A stretch of 64,000 nt of DNA from Deinococcus aerolatus (lineage in GTDB: Bacteria > Deinococcota > Deinococci > Deinococcales > Deinococcaceae). The DNA lies in NCBI RefSeq assembly GCF_014647055.1, contig NZ_BMOL01000010.1, forward strand, positions 92,479 through 156,478. The letters run 5' to 3'. Positions 41,089-57,478 of the stretch are shown one piece after another. Below the pieces are notes generated by a model. That model ran no database searches. It had not been told where the DNA came from and worked only from the letters and a program-made list of their open reading frames with translations. The first letter of the stretch is position 1; the number at the start of each line of letters is the position of its first letter. A program made the translations under genes and the position numbers.

Positions 41089-41094
41089 AGTCTA
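41089..41094 (-). promoter_or_regulatory. -10 box of the DtxR gene (leaderless)
   Basis: TAGACT on the minus strand, 6 nt before ATG 41082. An overlapping plus-strand TAGTCT at 41088-41093 might serve the divergent sigma factor gene. Confidence 0.5.
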
Positions 41095-41114
41095 GAACAC
41101 GCCCACCCGGACCG

Positions 41115-41837
41115 GTGCCGGCCCCTGACCGCGCCGGCGTGCCGGACATCCGGGAACTTTCCGCCCCTTCGCGTCCTCCAAGGGACGAGGTGAGCTTGAG
41201 TGACCCCCCGGCCTCCAACCCAACCCCCTTCCGCGTGTCGGCCCCCGACGCGCCGGAAGTCTCCGGATCGCACTCTGCTGATCGGCACCCGGCCCACTTG
41301 GACCCCAGTGATCTGGAACTGGCCCGCCAGGCTGTGCGCGACGAGGCGGCCTTCGAGATGCTGGTGAGACGGCACGCCGCCGGGGTCTACCGTCTGGCCG
41401 CCGGTCTGGTGGGTCCGGGCGCGGCGGACGACGTGGTGCAGGACGTCTTTATCGCCGTTCACCGGGGGCTGAGAGGCTTCCGGGGCCAGGCGGCGTTCAG
41501 CACCTGGCTGCACCGCATCACGCTGAACGCCTGCCACAAGGCGCTCCGGGGCAAGGGTCACCCCACCGTGTCGCTGGAGGGCGGCCCCGAACCCGCTGCC
41601 CCCCACGATCCCGTCCGCGCCGGCGAGCAGGCTGACCTGCGGGCGCGGCTGGCCCAGGCCCTGCAGACCCTGCCGCAGGACCAGCGCGAGGCGGTCTCGC
41701 TGCGCGAACTGTCGGGGCTGGACTACGCCGAGATCGCCGCCATCACCGGGGCCGAACTGGGCACCGTCAAGAGCCGCATCAACCGGGGCCGCGCCGCGCT
41801 GCGGGCCTACCTGACCCGGGCCGGAATCAGACCGTGA
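41115..41837 (+). CDS. ECF-type RNA polymerase sigma factor
   Basis: 240 residues in the longest reading; similarity begins near residue 60, so GTG 41190 (AGGG upstream) may be the true start. Sigma region 2 is [20 protein letters not shown], followed by [20 protein letters not shown] and [13 protein letters not shown]; region 4 is [20 protein letters not shown] with [20 protein letters not shown]. It is followed by an anti-sigma-like membrane protein and an RseB-like protein, a complete envelope-signal cassette. Confidence 0.9.
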   Translation: MPAPDRAGVPDIRELSAPSRPPRDEVSLSDPPASNPTPFRVSAPDAPEVSGSHSADRHPAHLDPSDLELARQAVRDEAAFEMLVRRHAAGVYRLAAGLVGPGAADDVVQDVFIAVHRGLRGFRGQAAFSTWLHRITLNACHKALRGKGHPTVSLEGGPEPAAPHDPVRAGEQADLRARLAQALQTLPQDQREAVSLRELSGLDYAEIAAITGAELGTVKSRINRGRAALRAYLTRAGIRP

Positions 41838-41889
41838 CGGCCCGCCCGGCACCGTTGCTGCCGCTTCTCACCCGCCAGAGGATTTGCCC

Positions 41890-42147
41890 ATGAATGAACA
41901 CGACCTCGATGCCCTATTGGCCCAGGCCCGCGCCCCGGCGCCCGCCGATGAGGGGGCCGCCGAACGGTTTCTGGACGGCCACCGCGCCCGGCGCTCGCGC
42001 CAGCGCCGAATGCGGGCAGGCACGCTGGCCACGCTGCTGGCCGCGGCCGCGGCGGTGGCCGGGCTGACCGTGCTGCGGCCTGCGCCGGAACTGCCGCCCA
42101 GCGCGGCGTACCAGGCGTACCAGAGCGCGTGGGGGGACGGCTGGTGA
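41890..42147 (+). CDS. Small anti-sigma-like membrane protein
   Basis: 85 residues from ATG 41890 (AGAGGA 8 nt upstream). A basic cytoplasmic part ([27 protein letters not shown]) precedes one membrane helix (GTLATLLAAAAAVAGLTVL) and a short outside tail. Size, single helix and position right after a sigma factor suggest a minimal anti-sigma protein. The stop overlaps the next GTG by 4 nt. Confidence 0.65.
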   Translation: MNEHDLDALLAQARAPAPADEGAAERFLDGHRARRSRQRRMRAGTLATLLAAAAAVAGLTVLRPAPELPPSAAYQAYQSAWGDGW

Positions 42148-42926
42148 GCGGCGTGTGGCCCAGGGGCCTGCTGCTGGGCCTGCTGGCCCTGTCGGGCGCG
42201 GCCGGGGCCTCCGACGCCGACGAGTTGCTGGCCGCGCTGAAGCGGGCACGCATGCTGGAAGCGCGCGGCACGGTAGAGGTGACGGTGCTGTTCCCGCCGC
42301 GCGACACGCCCACCCGGACGGCGGCGGCGCTGCCGCGCGTGACGTTTCGCCCGGCCCTGCTGGCACGCAATTTTACCGTCAGGGGCGTGGGGATAGAGGC
42401 TGTCGCCAGCCGCCCTGCCGCCCGCTTCGAGCTGATTCCGAAAACCGGGCAGGCCGCCCGCTGGACGCTGTGGATCGATCAGGAATGGAACATTCCGCTG
42501 GCGTACCAAGAAAGCTTTCCGGACGGCAGCGTGGCCCGCCGCGCCGCGTTCGTGAAGGTCAATGCCAGACCCGTGGCGGTGCGGGTGACGCTGCCGTCCG
42601 CGCCTGACGGCCTGCGCCGCGCGCTGCTCACGGCCCTGCCGGGCCTGCGTCTGCCCGCCGGCATCCAGCCGGTGGAGGTCAGAAGCCGGCCCGGCGGCGG
42701 GCTGGAAGTCAGCCTGACCGATGGCCTGAACGTCTTTGCGCTGGTCGTTGCGTCCAGAGCCGTGCGCGCCGCGCCGGGCATCGCCTCGCGCCGGGTGGGG
42801 GGCGGGTTCGTGTGGCTGGTGGGCAACCTGCCGCAAGCTGCCCTGGACTCGGCGCTGGCCGGGGTCCGCCGCATGGACACGGCGGGCCTGGGAACTTTCC
42901 TGAAGGCCGACGCCTCTAACCCGTAG
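42144..42926 (+). CDS. RseB/MucB-like secreted regulator
   Basis: 260 residues from GTG 42144, coupled to the anti-sigma-like gene. Signal peptide (GLLLGLLALSGAAGAS) then an N-terminal domain with ADELLAALKRARMLEARGTV, the start of a MucB/RseB-type lipid-binding fold, and a second domain (PAGIQPVEVRSRPGGGLEVS) as in the RseB C-terminus. In other bacteria RseB shields the anti-sigma from cleavage and reads envelope signals. The match is weak by eye but the gene order supports it. Confidence 0.65.
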   Translation: MSGVWPRGLLLGLLALSGAAGASDADELLAALKRARMLEARGTVEVTVLFPPRDTPTRTAAALPRVTFRPALLARNFTVRGVGIEAVASRPAARFELIPKTGQAARWTLWIDQEWNIPLAYQESFPDGSVARRAAFVKVNARPVAVRVTLPSAPDGLRRALLTALPGLRLPAGIQPVEVRSRPGGGLEVSLTDGLNVFALVVASRAVRAAPGIASRRVGGGFVWLVGNLPQAALDSALAGVRRMDTAGLGTFLKADASNP

Positions 42927-42953
42927 CCCCACGCCCCTGCAAGGAGAAGACCC

Positions 42954-44243
42954 GTGAGCCTGACCCCCCATCCCCACAACCTCAGCCCAGCGGACGCCGC
43001 GCATTTTCTGCGGCGCACCGCCTACGGCGCCACCGACGCCCAGATTCGCGCCCTGGTGGGTCAACCTGCCCGCACGGTGGCGAGAAATGCCCTGAACTTC
43101 GATGCCCGGACGGCCCCCGACAACCCGTTTGACCCGGCGGTGGGGGCCACCCCCGGCGCCATGCTGCAACTGACCCGCGCCGCGTGGCTGTTTGAATTGA
43201 TGTACGGCCCGCACCCCCTGCGCGAGCGGCTGGCGCTGACCTGGAGCAACCATTTCGTGATCGGCACCGACAAGGTAAAGAACCACCCTGCCCTGGCCGC
43301 CTACCTGGGGCTGCTGCGCCGGCACGCGGCAGGAAGCAGTTTCGAGCGCTTCACGCTGGAGGTCTCGCAGACGCCTGCCATGCTGCGGTACCTGGACAAC
43401 GACAGGAACAAGAAGGGCCGACCCAACGAGAACTTCTCCCGCGAGCTGATGGAACTGTTTACCCTTGGCATAGGCGAGCCCGGCAAGCCCAACTACACCG
43501 AACAGGACGTGCGCGAGGGCGCGCGGGCGCTGACCGGCTGGAGTTTCGAGGGCGGCGGCAACGTCAAGAACACCTATCTGAAGCCGGTGAGCGCCAGTTT
43601 CAATCCCAGACAGCACGACGACGGCCAGAAGACGTATCTGGGGCAGACCGGCAGGCTGGACTTCGGGGACGTGATTCGCATCGCCGCCACGCACCCGCAG
43701 ACCGCCGTGTTCGTGTCGCGCAAGCTGCACCGCGCGTTTGTGGCTGACACGCCCGATGAGGCGGCCGTGCAGGGCAGCGCCGAAACCTTCCGCCGCACCG
43801 GCGGCAACCTCGGCGCGGTGCTGGAGGAACTGCTGTCCAGCGCCGCCTTTTACGCTCCCCAGCACCGTGCCAGCATCATCCGGGGGCCGGTGGAGTACAT
43901 GGTGGCCGCAGTACGCACGCTGGGGCAGCCCCGGCTGGAGGCCCGGCAGCTGCTGAACCTGAGCCAGACGGCCGGCAGGATGGGTCAGATTCTGCTGCAG
44001 CCCGACACGGTCAAGGGCTGGGACGGCGGGCGCGAGTGGATCAACGACTCCACGCTGTTGACGCGCATGCAGGTGGCCGCCGCGTTGACGCTGGGCGGCA
44101 CAGCCCCCCCGCCGGGTGCCGTGCCGGGCGACCTGGCGCTGTTCGGCAGCGAGAACGGCCCGGTGCAGGCTGCCCTGAACGGCCTGAACCCCAGACAGCG
44201 GCTGTATCTGGCGCTGGTCAGCCCCGAGTTTCAGCTGGCGTGA
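42954..44243 (+). CDS. DUF1800 family protein
   Basis: 429 residues from GTG 42954 with AAGGAG upstream. The N-terminal [20 protein letters not shown] and the central [35 protein letters not shown] and [16 protein letters not shown] are DUF1800 hallmarks. The family pairs with DUF1501 proteins and may take part in export or assembly of surface material; function unknown. No signal peptide is visible here. It follows the sigma cassette by 28 nt. Confidence 0.9.
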   Translation: MSLTPHPHNLSPADAAHFLRRTAYGATDAQIRALVGQPARTVARNALNFDARTAPDNPFDPAVGATPGAMLQLTRAAWLFELMYGPHPLRERLALTWSNHFVIGTDKVKNHPALAAYLGLLRRHAAGSSFERFTLEVSQTPAMLRYLDNDRNKKGRPNENFSRELMELFTLGIGEPGKPNYTEQDVREGARALTGWSFEGGGNVKNTYLKPVSASFNPRQHDDGQKTYLGQTGRLDFGDVIRIAATHPQTAVFVSRKLHRAFVADTPDEAAVQGSAETFRRTGGNLGAVLEELLSSAAFYAPQHRASIIRGPVEYMVAAVRTLGQPRLEARQLLNLSQTAGRMGQILLQPDTVKGWDGGREWINDSTLLTRMQVAAALTLGGTAPPPGAVPGDLALFGSENGPVQAALNGLNPRQRLYLALVSPEFQLA

Positions 44244-44297
44244 GCGCGGCAGCGCCGTCCACGCTCTTGTGTCCCCCTTCCGCACCCGAGGTTCCCT

Positions 44298-45457
<1,160 letters not shown>

Positions 45458-45470
<13 letters not shown>

Positions 45471-45976
45471 GCCGTCCGGCACTGATCTCCCATCCGGGAC
45501 TGGGCGTCCGTGTGGTGGGCGGCGGGCTGGCGGCGCTGGTGCTGCTGGCCGCTCCCGTTGCGCTGGCGATGCCCCGCTACCGCGCCCAGGCCATTGTTCA
45601 GCTCCATTACGACCAGGGCAACCCGCTGTGGGAGCTGGACCGCCGGGTGATGGCCTGCAGTTTCTGTCACGTCAACGAGGGCGGCGGTGCACCCTGGAAT
45701 CCCTTTGGCGAGGCCGTCCGCGCAGGCTTCAGGGCCGACGCGGCGGCGGGCCAGCAGGGCAAGTTTGCCGACGTGCTGTACACCGTCCTGAAGGCCGATG
45801 CCGATGCGGACGGCGACGGCTACCCGGACGCCCTGGAAGTGTTCGCCCGTACCCTGCCCGGTGACCCGGCGAGCATGCCCGACAAACCACTGGCCGACCT
45901 GCAGGCCGAGTTCGCGGCGGCCGGTGGCGTGGCGCAGTACGCGCCCAAAGCGCAGAAGGCCGGAGCGGGCCGCTAA
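45458..45976 (+). CDS. Membrane-anchored c-type cytochrome-like protein
   Basis: 172 residues from ATG 45458, overlapping the DUF1501 gene by 13 nt. An N-terminal signal anchor ([17 protein letters not shown]) precedes one heme c motif CSFCH at about residues 64-68. [17 protein letters not shown] stretch looks like an EF-hand calcium loop. It may carry electrons for the DUF1800/DUF1501 pair or be a small outer enzyme subunit. The gene order is the only link. Confidence 0.75.
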
Positions 45977-46028
45977 CCGCCAGTGGGCGGCACAGGACGT
46001 GCGGGGCCGCAGCGCCGGGGGCAAAGTC

Positions 46029-46044
46029 GTGGAACCTCTTCCAC
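46029..46044 (+). promoter_or_regulatory. Candidate operator of the LacI-family regulator
   Basis: 16-bp inverted repeat GTGGAA-CCTC-TTCCAC over the expected -35 region of a promoter with -10 TATCCT at 46054-46059, 12 nt before ATG 46072. The place suits autoregulation. Confidence 0.5.
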
Positions 46045-46071
46045 CTTCCGGGGTATCCTGGCCCCCTGATC

Positions 46072-47079
46072 ATGCGAAACCCCACCATTCAGGATGTCGC
46101 CCAGCGCGCTGGCGTGGGCGTCGGCACCGTATCACGGGTGCTGAACAACCACGCGGCGGTCAAGCCGGCCACGCGCGAGGCGGTGCTGCAGGCCATCGCG
46201 GCCCTTGACTACACGCCCAATCCGCACGCCCGGCGCATCGCGGGCGGCAAGAGCTACACCATCAGCGTGCTGCTCCCGGTTCTGACCACCGAGTTCTACA
46301 CCAGGCTGCTGGACGGGCTGGAAACGGCCTTTCAGGAGGCGCGTTACGACGTGGCGATCTTCCCGCTGCTGGACCGGTCCCGGCTGGAGCGCTACCTGGC
46401 CTCGCACACGCTGGCGTACCAGGCCGACGGGCTGGTCATGGCAACGTACAACCTGACCAAGGTGTTTCACGAGCGCCGCCTGCGGACCCAGCAGCCCACC
46501 GTGCTGGTCGACGCCTACACCGAGGACGCCGACTGCTCGTACATGGACAATCTGGCCGGCGGGCGGCTGGCCGGGGAGTACGCCGCCACGCTGCCGGGGG
46601 CGCTGTACGCAATCTGGGTGGAGACCGAGCTGGACCAGCTGTTCACCACCCGCGTCTTCGAGGACCGCCGCGAGGGCTTCCGCCAGGCCCTGGCGGCGGC
46701 CGGGCGCGAGATGGACACGGAATACACCGCCAGTTTCGATACCCTGGCCGCCCGCAACACCGCCGCTGCGCTGCTGGACGACGCGCAGCGCAGGGAGGGC
46801 GGGCTGCCGTGCACGGTCTTCGCCTCGGCCGATCTGCTGGCGGGGGCGCTGCTGGACGAGGCGCGGGTGCGCGGCCTGACACCGGGGCAGGACGTGCGGA
46901 TCATCGGTTTCGACGATCAGCCGTGGGCCGCCGCACGCGGGCTGACCACCCTGCACCAGCCGGTGGAGGCGATGGGCTACGAGGCCGCCCAACTGCTGCT
47001 GACGCGCCTGAGCGGGTTCCGCGGGCCGCCACGGGCACGCCGGTTCCAGCCGCACCTGATCATGCGCGACACAGCCTGA
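46072..47079 (+). CDS. LacI/GalR-family transcription regulator
   Basis: 335 residues. The N-terminal helix-turn-helix TIQDVAQRAGVGVGTVSRVL and hinge helix (NPHARRIAGGKSY) are typical of LacI family. A periplasmic-binding-type sugar domain follows, with ISVLLPVLTTEFYTRLLDGL, the allosteric-switch segments and LTTLHQPVEAMGYEAAQLLL near the C-terminus. The effector is unknown and no sugar transport genes lie nearby. Length and layout are standard. Confidence 0.92.
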   Translation: MRNPTIQDVAQRAGVGVGTVSRVLNNHAAVKPATREAVLQAIAALDYTPNPHARRIAGGKSYTISVLLPVLTTEFYTRLLDGLETAFQEARYDVAIFPLLDRSRLERYLASHTLAYQADGLVMATYNLTKVFHERRLRTQQPTVLVDAYTEDADCSYMDNLAGGRLAGEYAATLPGALYAIWVETELDQLFTTRVFEDRREGFRQALAAAGREMDTEYTASFDTLAARNTAAALLDDAQRREGGLPCTVFASADLLAGALLDEARVRGLTPGQDVRIIGFDDQPWAAARGLTTLHQPVEAMGYEAAQLLLTRLSGFRGPPRARRFQPHLIMRDTA

Positions 47080-47086
47080 GCCGGGG

Positions 47087-47443
47087 CTAGCGCATCCGCA
47101 GGCCCAGCACGAAGCCCGCCGTGAAGGCCCCGGCGAACGGCAGGTTGGCCAGCAGCACCCGCTGCAACCACTCCCCGCCCTGTTCGCCGCCCCGGCGCAG
47201 GGCCGGTTCGGCCAGCGCCTGAAGCTGCAACCAGTTCACGCTGACAATGTCGAAATACGACAGCAGTTGCAGCGCGATGAACAGCAGGCCGACCACGATC
47301 AGCACGATGCGCCCCACTGCCTTGAGGGCCAGCGCGGTGGCAAAGCCCAGCAGCGCGCCCACGCTGAGGTCGGGCAGCAGCGGACGCAGGGCGTCAAGGA
47401 AGCCGGTTGCGGCGGGTTCGGTGGTGGTAGAAGGCGTGGTCAT
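47087..47443 (-). CDS. FUN14-domain membrane protein
   Basis: 118 residues. The segment LSVGALLGFATALALKAVGR and the following VLIVVGLLFIALQLLSYFDI give two membrane helices, and the C-terminal LPFAGAFTAGFVLGLR a third, all as in the FUN14 family. Bacterial members have no known role. The start ATG lies near a weak promoter. Confidence 0.75.
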   Translation of the reverse strand: MTTPSTTTEPAATGFLDALRPLLPDLSVGALLGFATALALKAVGRIVLIVVGLLFIALQLLSYFDIVSVNWLQLQALAEPALRRGGEQGGEWLQRVLLANLPFAGAFTAGFVLGLRMR

Positions 47444-47616
47444 GGGCAGAGGGGTGGTCCGGGCGGCATGCTAGCGCGCCCAGACGGATTCTGGAATCCA
47501 CGCGGGGCCGGTCGGCGGGCAGTGTGGCCCCCTGCCCCTGAGTCCCTGCCCTCTGAGTACGGACCCCGGACAATTCGTTCCCCTGCGGCGGACCGGGACG
47601 GTATGGTAGGCGTGAC

Positions 47617-48234
<618 letters not shown>

Positions 48235-48335
48235 GGCCAGCCGGTGCGGCCTGGAACCTTTCCCTGATAGGCCAGACCCGATAGGCGAGACACGACACGG
48301 TGGTAACCGGCCGGGCGCCGTCTGGCCAGAACAGT

Positions 48336-49565
48336 TCAGGCGGGCAGTGGATCGTCCCGCACCGGGGAGCGGGCGTCCAGCGGCAGGCCGAGCCGCACGG
48401 TCACGCACAGACCGCCGCCGGGCGTGTTTGTCAGGGCCACGTCGCCGCCGTGGGCACGGGCGTAGCGGCGTACCAGCGGCAGGCCCAGCCCCTGACCCTG
48501 GCCGGCGCGCAGGCCAGCCGGCCCCTGCTCGTAGGGCAAGAACACCAGCCGGTGCTGCTCGGCGTCCAGGCCAGGGCCGTGGTCACACACCTCAATCTCC
48601 GGCTGACCGTCCACCTTCCGCAGCGTGAGTTCAACCGGCCCCTCGGTGTACCTCAGGGCATTCTCGACGAGATTCTCGACGATCTGGCGCAGCCGGTCCC
48701 CGTCCACCGGCCAGACCAGCGGCACGGCCGGCAGACTCAGTTCCGTGCGGGCGCCCGCGAAGCGCTCCAGCAGGGGGCGCAGATCCTGCGGGCGGGGACG
48801 CAGGGTCACGTCCAGGTACAGGTCGTTCAGGCGGCTCAGGTCGGTGCGGCTGGCCAGCTGGGCGGCGCTGTCCTCAATCAGGCCCAGCAGATGCACACGC
48901 TGGTCATGGGTGTCGGCGTGCCGTAGCAGGTCGCTGGCCAGCATCAGCGACTGGAGCGGGCGGCGCAGCTCGTGGCTGGCCAGGTGCAGGGCCTCGCGCT
49001 GGCGGGCCTCGCGGCGGGACCGTCGGTCCAGCTCCGAGCGCCACAGCATCATCGCGCGCAGGGCCGACGTGACGCTCAGGAGCCCTGTAATCAGCGCCGT
49101 GCCCAGCAGAACGCGGCGCATCAGCTGCAGCGCCTCCACGTACTGACGCTCCATGGCCTTGGCGTACTGGGCGGCCTGGGCGTTCAGCGCCACAGCCTCC
49201 TTGGCAGCCTCAGCGGCAGCAGGGACCGTGGCCTGCTGCAGGTAGCGCTCGATGACCGCCAGCCTCGCCTCGCCGTAGCCCTCGATCTCTCTCAGCTGCG
49301 TGAACTGTGCTGGGTTACGCGCGCTGGACAGCGCCCGGTCACGCACTTCCAGACGCTCGGCGGCGCTCAGGCCCGGCGTCAGTCCGGCCACCTGGTAGGC
49401 CTGCACGTCCAGCGCCAGACCCTGGTAGGCGTAGGGGGACCAGCCGGTACCGTTGTGGATCAGCGCCTGATAGGCCGGCTGGGTGGCCAGTACCACCAGT
49501 GCCACGGTCAGCGCGGCGGGCAGCGCGGACAGCGTAATCTCGCGCGTGGCCACCGATAACCCCAT
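48336..49565 (-). CDS. Orphan membrane sensor histidine kinase
   Basis: 409 residues from ATG 49565 (the frame extends to 49646). One membrane helix near the start ([19 protein letters not shown]), a roughly 120-residue outer domain with coiled segments, and a second helix. HisKA has [14 protein letters not shown] with the phospho-acceptor His. The kinase domain has [16 protein letters not shown] (N box), [10 protein letters not shown] and [18 protein letters not shown] (G boxes). There is no response regulator next to it; its partner is elsewhere. Confidence 0.88.
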   Translation of the reverse strand: MGLSVATREITLSALPAALTVALVVLATQPAYQALIHNGTGWSPYAYQGLALDVQAYQVAGLTPGLSAAERLEVRDRALSSARNPAQFTQLREIEGYGEARLAVIERYLQQATVPAAAEAAKEAVALNAQAAQYAKAMERQYVEALQLMRRVLLGTALITGLLSVTSALRAMMLWRSELDRRSRREARQREALHLASHELRRPLQSLMLASDLLRHADTHDQRVHLLGLIEDSAAQLASRTDLSRLNDLYLDVTLRPRPQDLRPLLERFAGARTELSLPAVPLVWPVDGDRLRQIVENLVENALRYTEGPVELTLRKVDGQPEIEVCDHGPGLDAEQHRLVFLPYEQGPAGLRAGQGQGLGLPLVRRYARAHGGDVALTNTPGGGLCVTVRLGLPLDARSPVRDDPLPA

Positions 49566-49606
49566 CCGGCGGGGCCTGTGCCGGGGGCGACCGGGGGCGG
49601 CAGACG

Positions 49607-50302
49607 TCACGGCACCGGGCTCAGGCGCTCGGCAAACCATACCCACGCCGCGCTGTAGGGCGGGGTGTAGAAGCGCTCGGGCGTGCGCGGCAGCACCACC
49701 GTCAGCGGACCTTTCTTCAGCACCGGAATGGGCTGCCCGTCCATGTGGTAGGCCAGCATCACCGGCTCCTGCAGATAGTCCTGAGCGCGGATCGTCGAGA
49801 CAAAGCCGTTGCTGGCGTGAACCCGCACGTCCCGGCCCACAAAGCCGCCCAGTGCTGCCAGATCGCGCAGCGGCACGCCCTCATACACGGCGTGCTGCTT
49901 CAGTTGCGGGTGGTAAGTGCTGTAGCGCACGGTGGGCAGCGCCTCCAGCTGCCGCAGCGTGAAGGTCTGCGGCCCATCCTGCCCGTCCAGCTGGAAGACC
50001 ATCCGCTCATCCGGACGGGCCGGGGGCCGGGGCAGCGCGCCGCGCAGGTAGTTGAAGGGGCGGGCACCAGGCACCTGCGGAAGCGCCGGGATGGTCGGCG
50101 AGCCCCTCTTGGACTGGGCCGCCCCCGTCTGTCCTGGGGTTGTCTGGTCCGTTTTCTGATGGACGGCGCTCCGGGAGACCGCCGGGCCGGGCTGGTTCAG
50201 GCTCCGGGCGCCAGTCCCTGAGCCCAGGGCCAGGACGGTCAGCGCCAGCCAGGGGCCCGCCCAGACGTGGACGCGCCGGAAGACTGAATTGCATGGGGTC
50301 AC
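49607..50302 (-). CDS. Secreted oxidoreductase-like molybdopterin-domain protein without Mo cysteine
   Basis: 231 residues with an N-terminal hydrophobic signal segment and a Thr/Pro/Gln-rich linker. The domain from about residue 90 ([35 protein letters not shown], and [20 protein letters not shown]) follows the sulfite-oxidase/YedY-type molybdopterin-binding fold. The cysteine that normally binds Mo is absent: the only Cys is at residue 4, in the signal. It may bind something else or be a partner subunit. It is upstream of the histidine kinase with a 41-nt gap, so may form a signalling pair. Confidence 0.6.
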   Translation of the reverse strand: MTPCNSVFRRVHVWAGPWLALTVLALGSGTGARSLNQPGPAVSRSAVHQKTDQTTPGQTGAAQSKRGSPTIPALPQVPGARPFNYLRGALPRPPARPDERMVFQLDGQDGPQTFTLRQLEALPTVRYSTYHPQLKQHAVYEGVPLRDLAALGGFVGRDVRVHASNGFVSTIRAQDYLQEPVMLAYHMDGQPIPVLKKGPLTVVLPRTPERFYTPPYSAAWVWFAERLSPVP

Positions 50303-50470
50303 CGCGCCATTTTAGCCGTCTGCCCACCAGGCCTCAAGGGGGCGCCTCTATGGTATCTAGCCTGGCACGGTGTCCAGCTTCAGAACCCTGAGTGGAAGGG
50401 GGTCAGGCATGAGAGGCAAATGCACGGCGCGGGTCAGCCCCGGATCATCCCGGCGTTCCACACTCGGGAC

Positions 50471-51337
50471 ATGAAACCTTTCCCCCTCCTTTCCAAGATC
50501 GCCCTCGGCCTCAGCGTCGCGCTCGCGGCGGGCCTGGGCGGACCGGCCCACGCCGCGCCCCAGATCAGCGCCCAGAGCATCATCGTCAACCCGGTGCCCA
50601 CCACCGTGAACGTCAAGGTCTGGACGGACCGCGACAGCAGCGGCACCCGCACGCCGTCTTACCAGCCCGGTGACCGCATTCGCCTGTACGCGAGCGTGTC
50701 GCAGGACGCCTACGTGTACCTGTTCAACGTGGACCCCAACGGGCAGGTGGACCTAATTCTACCCAACCGCTACCAGGGCGGCGCGAACTTTCTGAAGGCC
50801 AACAGCGTCAAGGTGTTCCCGGCGGCGGGCGATCCCTTCACCTTCGACATCGCCGCGCCCTACGGCGTCAACAAGGTGCTGGCCCTGGCCAGCCGGACGC
50901 CGCTGAACCTGGACCAGATCGCCACCTTCAAGTCGGCCCAGAACAGCTTTGCCGACGTGAACGTCAAGGGGCAGCAGGGGCTGGCGCAGGCCTTGAGCAT
51001 CGTGGTCACGCCGGTCCCACAGAACACCTGGGACAGCGCCACGGCGTTCTATCAGGTGGTGGCCCGTCCGGCGGCTGCCCTTCCCGCCGTGCCCACCCCG
51101 CCCGTTAACCCCTGGGGCGACGCGCGCAAGTGGCAGGTTGTGGTGGGCGTCTCCTCTGACCTGCGGGCGCTGCACGACAGCTACGCCGCGCGCCTGAAGG
51201 CCGAGGGCTACGTGCAGACCAAGCTGAAGATCAAGAAGAACGAGATCGAGAGCGAATACCGCCGGGGCAGCGATGAGGCCGAGTTGCAGGTCAAGCGCAA
51301 GGGCAACGGCGTGGAGATCAAGCTGGAACGCGACTGA
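50471..51337 (+). CDS. DUF4384 domain secreted protein
   Basis: 288 residues from ATG 50471 with a signal peptide ([18 protein letters not shown]). The central part ([36 protein letters not shown]) is the DUF4384 pattern. The C-terminus is basic and helical with a repeat-like [20 protein letters not shown]. It is likely extracytoplasmic; function unknown. A good terminator follows. Confidence 0.8.
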   Translation: MKPFPLLSKIALGLSVALAAGLGGPAHAAPQISAQSIIVNPVPTTVNVKVWTDRDSSGTRTPSYQPGDRIRLYASVSQDAYVYLFNVDPNGQVDLILPNRYQGGANFLKANSVKVFPAAGDPFTFDIAAPYGVNKVLALASRTPLNLDQIATFKSAQNSFADVNVKGQQGLAQALSIVVTPVPQNTWDSATAFYQVVARPAAALPAVPTPPVNPWGDARKWQVVVGVSSDLRALHDSYAARLKAEGYVQTKLKIKKNEIESEYRRGSDEAELQVKRKGNGVEIKLERD

Positions 51338-51383
51338 GCGCCAGCACGTTCCAGCTTGAAAACACATACCAGACTGAAAAGAG

Positions 51384-51408
51384 GAGGCCCTGTCGGGCCT
51401 CTTTTTTT
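51384..51408 (+). terminator. Intrinsic terminator after the DUF4384 gene
   Basis: Stem GAGGCCC/GGGCCTC with loop TGTC, then seven T. Confidence 0.9.
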
Positions 51409-51665
51409 GTGCAGTGTTGCGGCCCCGCGCTGGGCATGAGGCGTGGAAGATAAACGGTTCAGTGTCCGCGCGGGGTCATCTGCTAGGCTGGCCGCATCTG
51501 ATGTGCCCCACTGGAGCCTTGTTGCCGATGCCCCTGCCTGCCCAGCTGAACCGATTGCTTAACCAGCGCCGCGCTCCTTAGGGGCTGGCGTCTGCGCTGC
51601 CCCGCCGTGTCCGGGCGGCCTGTCTCCTTTGTTCCAGTTTGTTCCAGCGCTTCACCGGAGGTTGT
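51409..51665 (+). promoter_or_regulatory. Leader of the E1 alpha/beta operon
   Basis: A -10-like TAGGCT lies at 51484-51489, predicting transcription near 51496. The transcript would carry a 26-codon open frame (51501-51581) with six Leu codons, four of them TTG or CTT, rare in this genome. GGAGG and ATG 51666 follow. Leader function is speculation. Confidence 0.35.
51501..51581 (+). CDS. Possible leader peptide of the E1 operon
   Basis: 26 codons starting MCPTGALLPMPLPAQLNRLL, ending TAG. There is no SD, but the ATG is about 5 nt from the predicted transcription start. It may be chance. Confidence 0.2.
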   Translation: MCPTGALLPMPLPAQLNRLLNQRRAP

Positions 51666-53848
<2,183 letters not shown>

Positions 53849-53981
53849 GGTACGGCAGGGCAAGGGCGGGAGAGACCAGGCCGGTCCCCCCGCCTCTCTG
53901 TGTGTGGGATGAGGCAGCCGGCTGAGCTCCCCCTGCTGTCTGTGGGCACTGGGCGGACCCTTGCTGGGGCAAGTTTTCCCG

Positions 53982-54010
53982 ATGCAGGCAGTCTTGCGCC
54001 CTGCCTGCAT
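53982..54010 (+). repeat. 10-bp-arm hairpin before carB
   Basis: ATGCAGGCAG (53982-53991) and CTGCCTGCAT (54001-54010), perfect, with a 9-nt loop. It ends 52 nt before the carB start and has no T tract, so it is either the end of the E1 operon or a control element of carB. Confidence 0.6.
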
Positions 54011-54044
54011 AACCCTGTGGCCCCTTCCTCACCCGCAGGCGTGA

Positions 54045-54050
54045 CATACT
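54045..54050 (+). promoter_or_regulatory. -10-like box of carB
   Basis: CATACT 11 nt before ATG 54062. The carB leader is therefore short. Confidence 0.4.
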
Positions 54051-54061
54051 CCCTCTCTGGA

Positions 54062-57136
<3,075 letters not shown>

Positions 57137-57274
57137 GTTGGGTGTAACAGAGGATTGACTAGGTTAAAAACACTCTGATTTGATGACCCTGCCCGCTCCC
57201 GCTTCGGCTTTTGCCCGTGGTGGGGGCGAGCGGGCGGGGGTGTGGGGGGTTTGGGGGCTGTCGCCCGCACGCTC

Positions 57275-57280
57275 TATACT
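57275..57280 (+). promoter_or_regulatory. -10 box of the small gene/nucleotidyltransferase pair
   Basis: TATACT 6 nt before ATG 57287, leaderless arrangement. Confidence 0.55.
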
Positions 57281-57286
57281 CGCTGT

Positions 57287-57478
57287 ATGACGTTGCGGCC
57301 TACCCTTGTCTTCACCACCCACGCCGAGGCCGCCCGCACAGACCGGGAGGCGAACTGGGCCAAAACGCCCCAGCAGCGGTTGGCGGAAGTGGAGTTTTTA
57401 CGCCGTCAGAGGTATCCGGATGGAATTGCCCCCCGACTTCAGCGAACTCTTGAACTTGTTGAACGCCCACGGCGTTGA
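57287..57478 (+). CDS. Small partner protein of the nucleotidyltransferase
   Basis: 63 residues. The sequence contains DREANWAKTPQQRLAEVEFL and RRQRYPDGIAPRLQRTLELV, a helical pattern I associate with small proteins encoded just upstream of nucleotidyltransferase genes. Its end overlaps the next gene by 59 nt in another frame. Together they resemble a toxin-antitoxin pair; which is toxic is not shown. Confidence 0.6.
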   Translation: MTLRPTLVFTTHAEAARTDREANWAKTPQQRLAEVEFLRRQRYPDGIAPRLQRTLELVERPRR

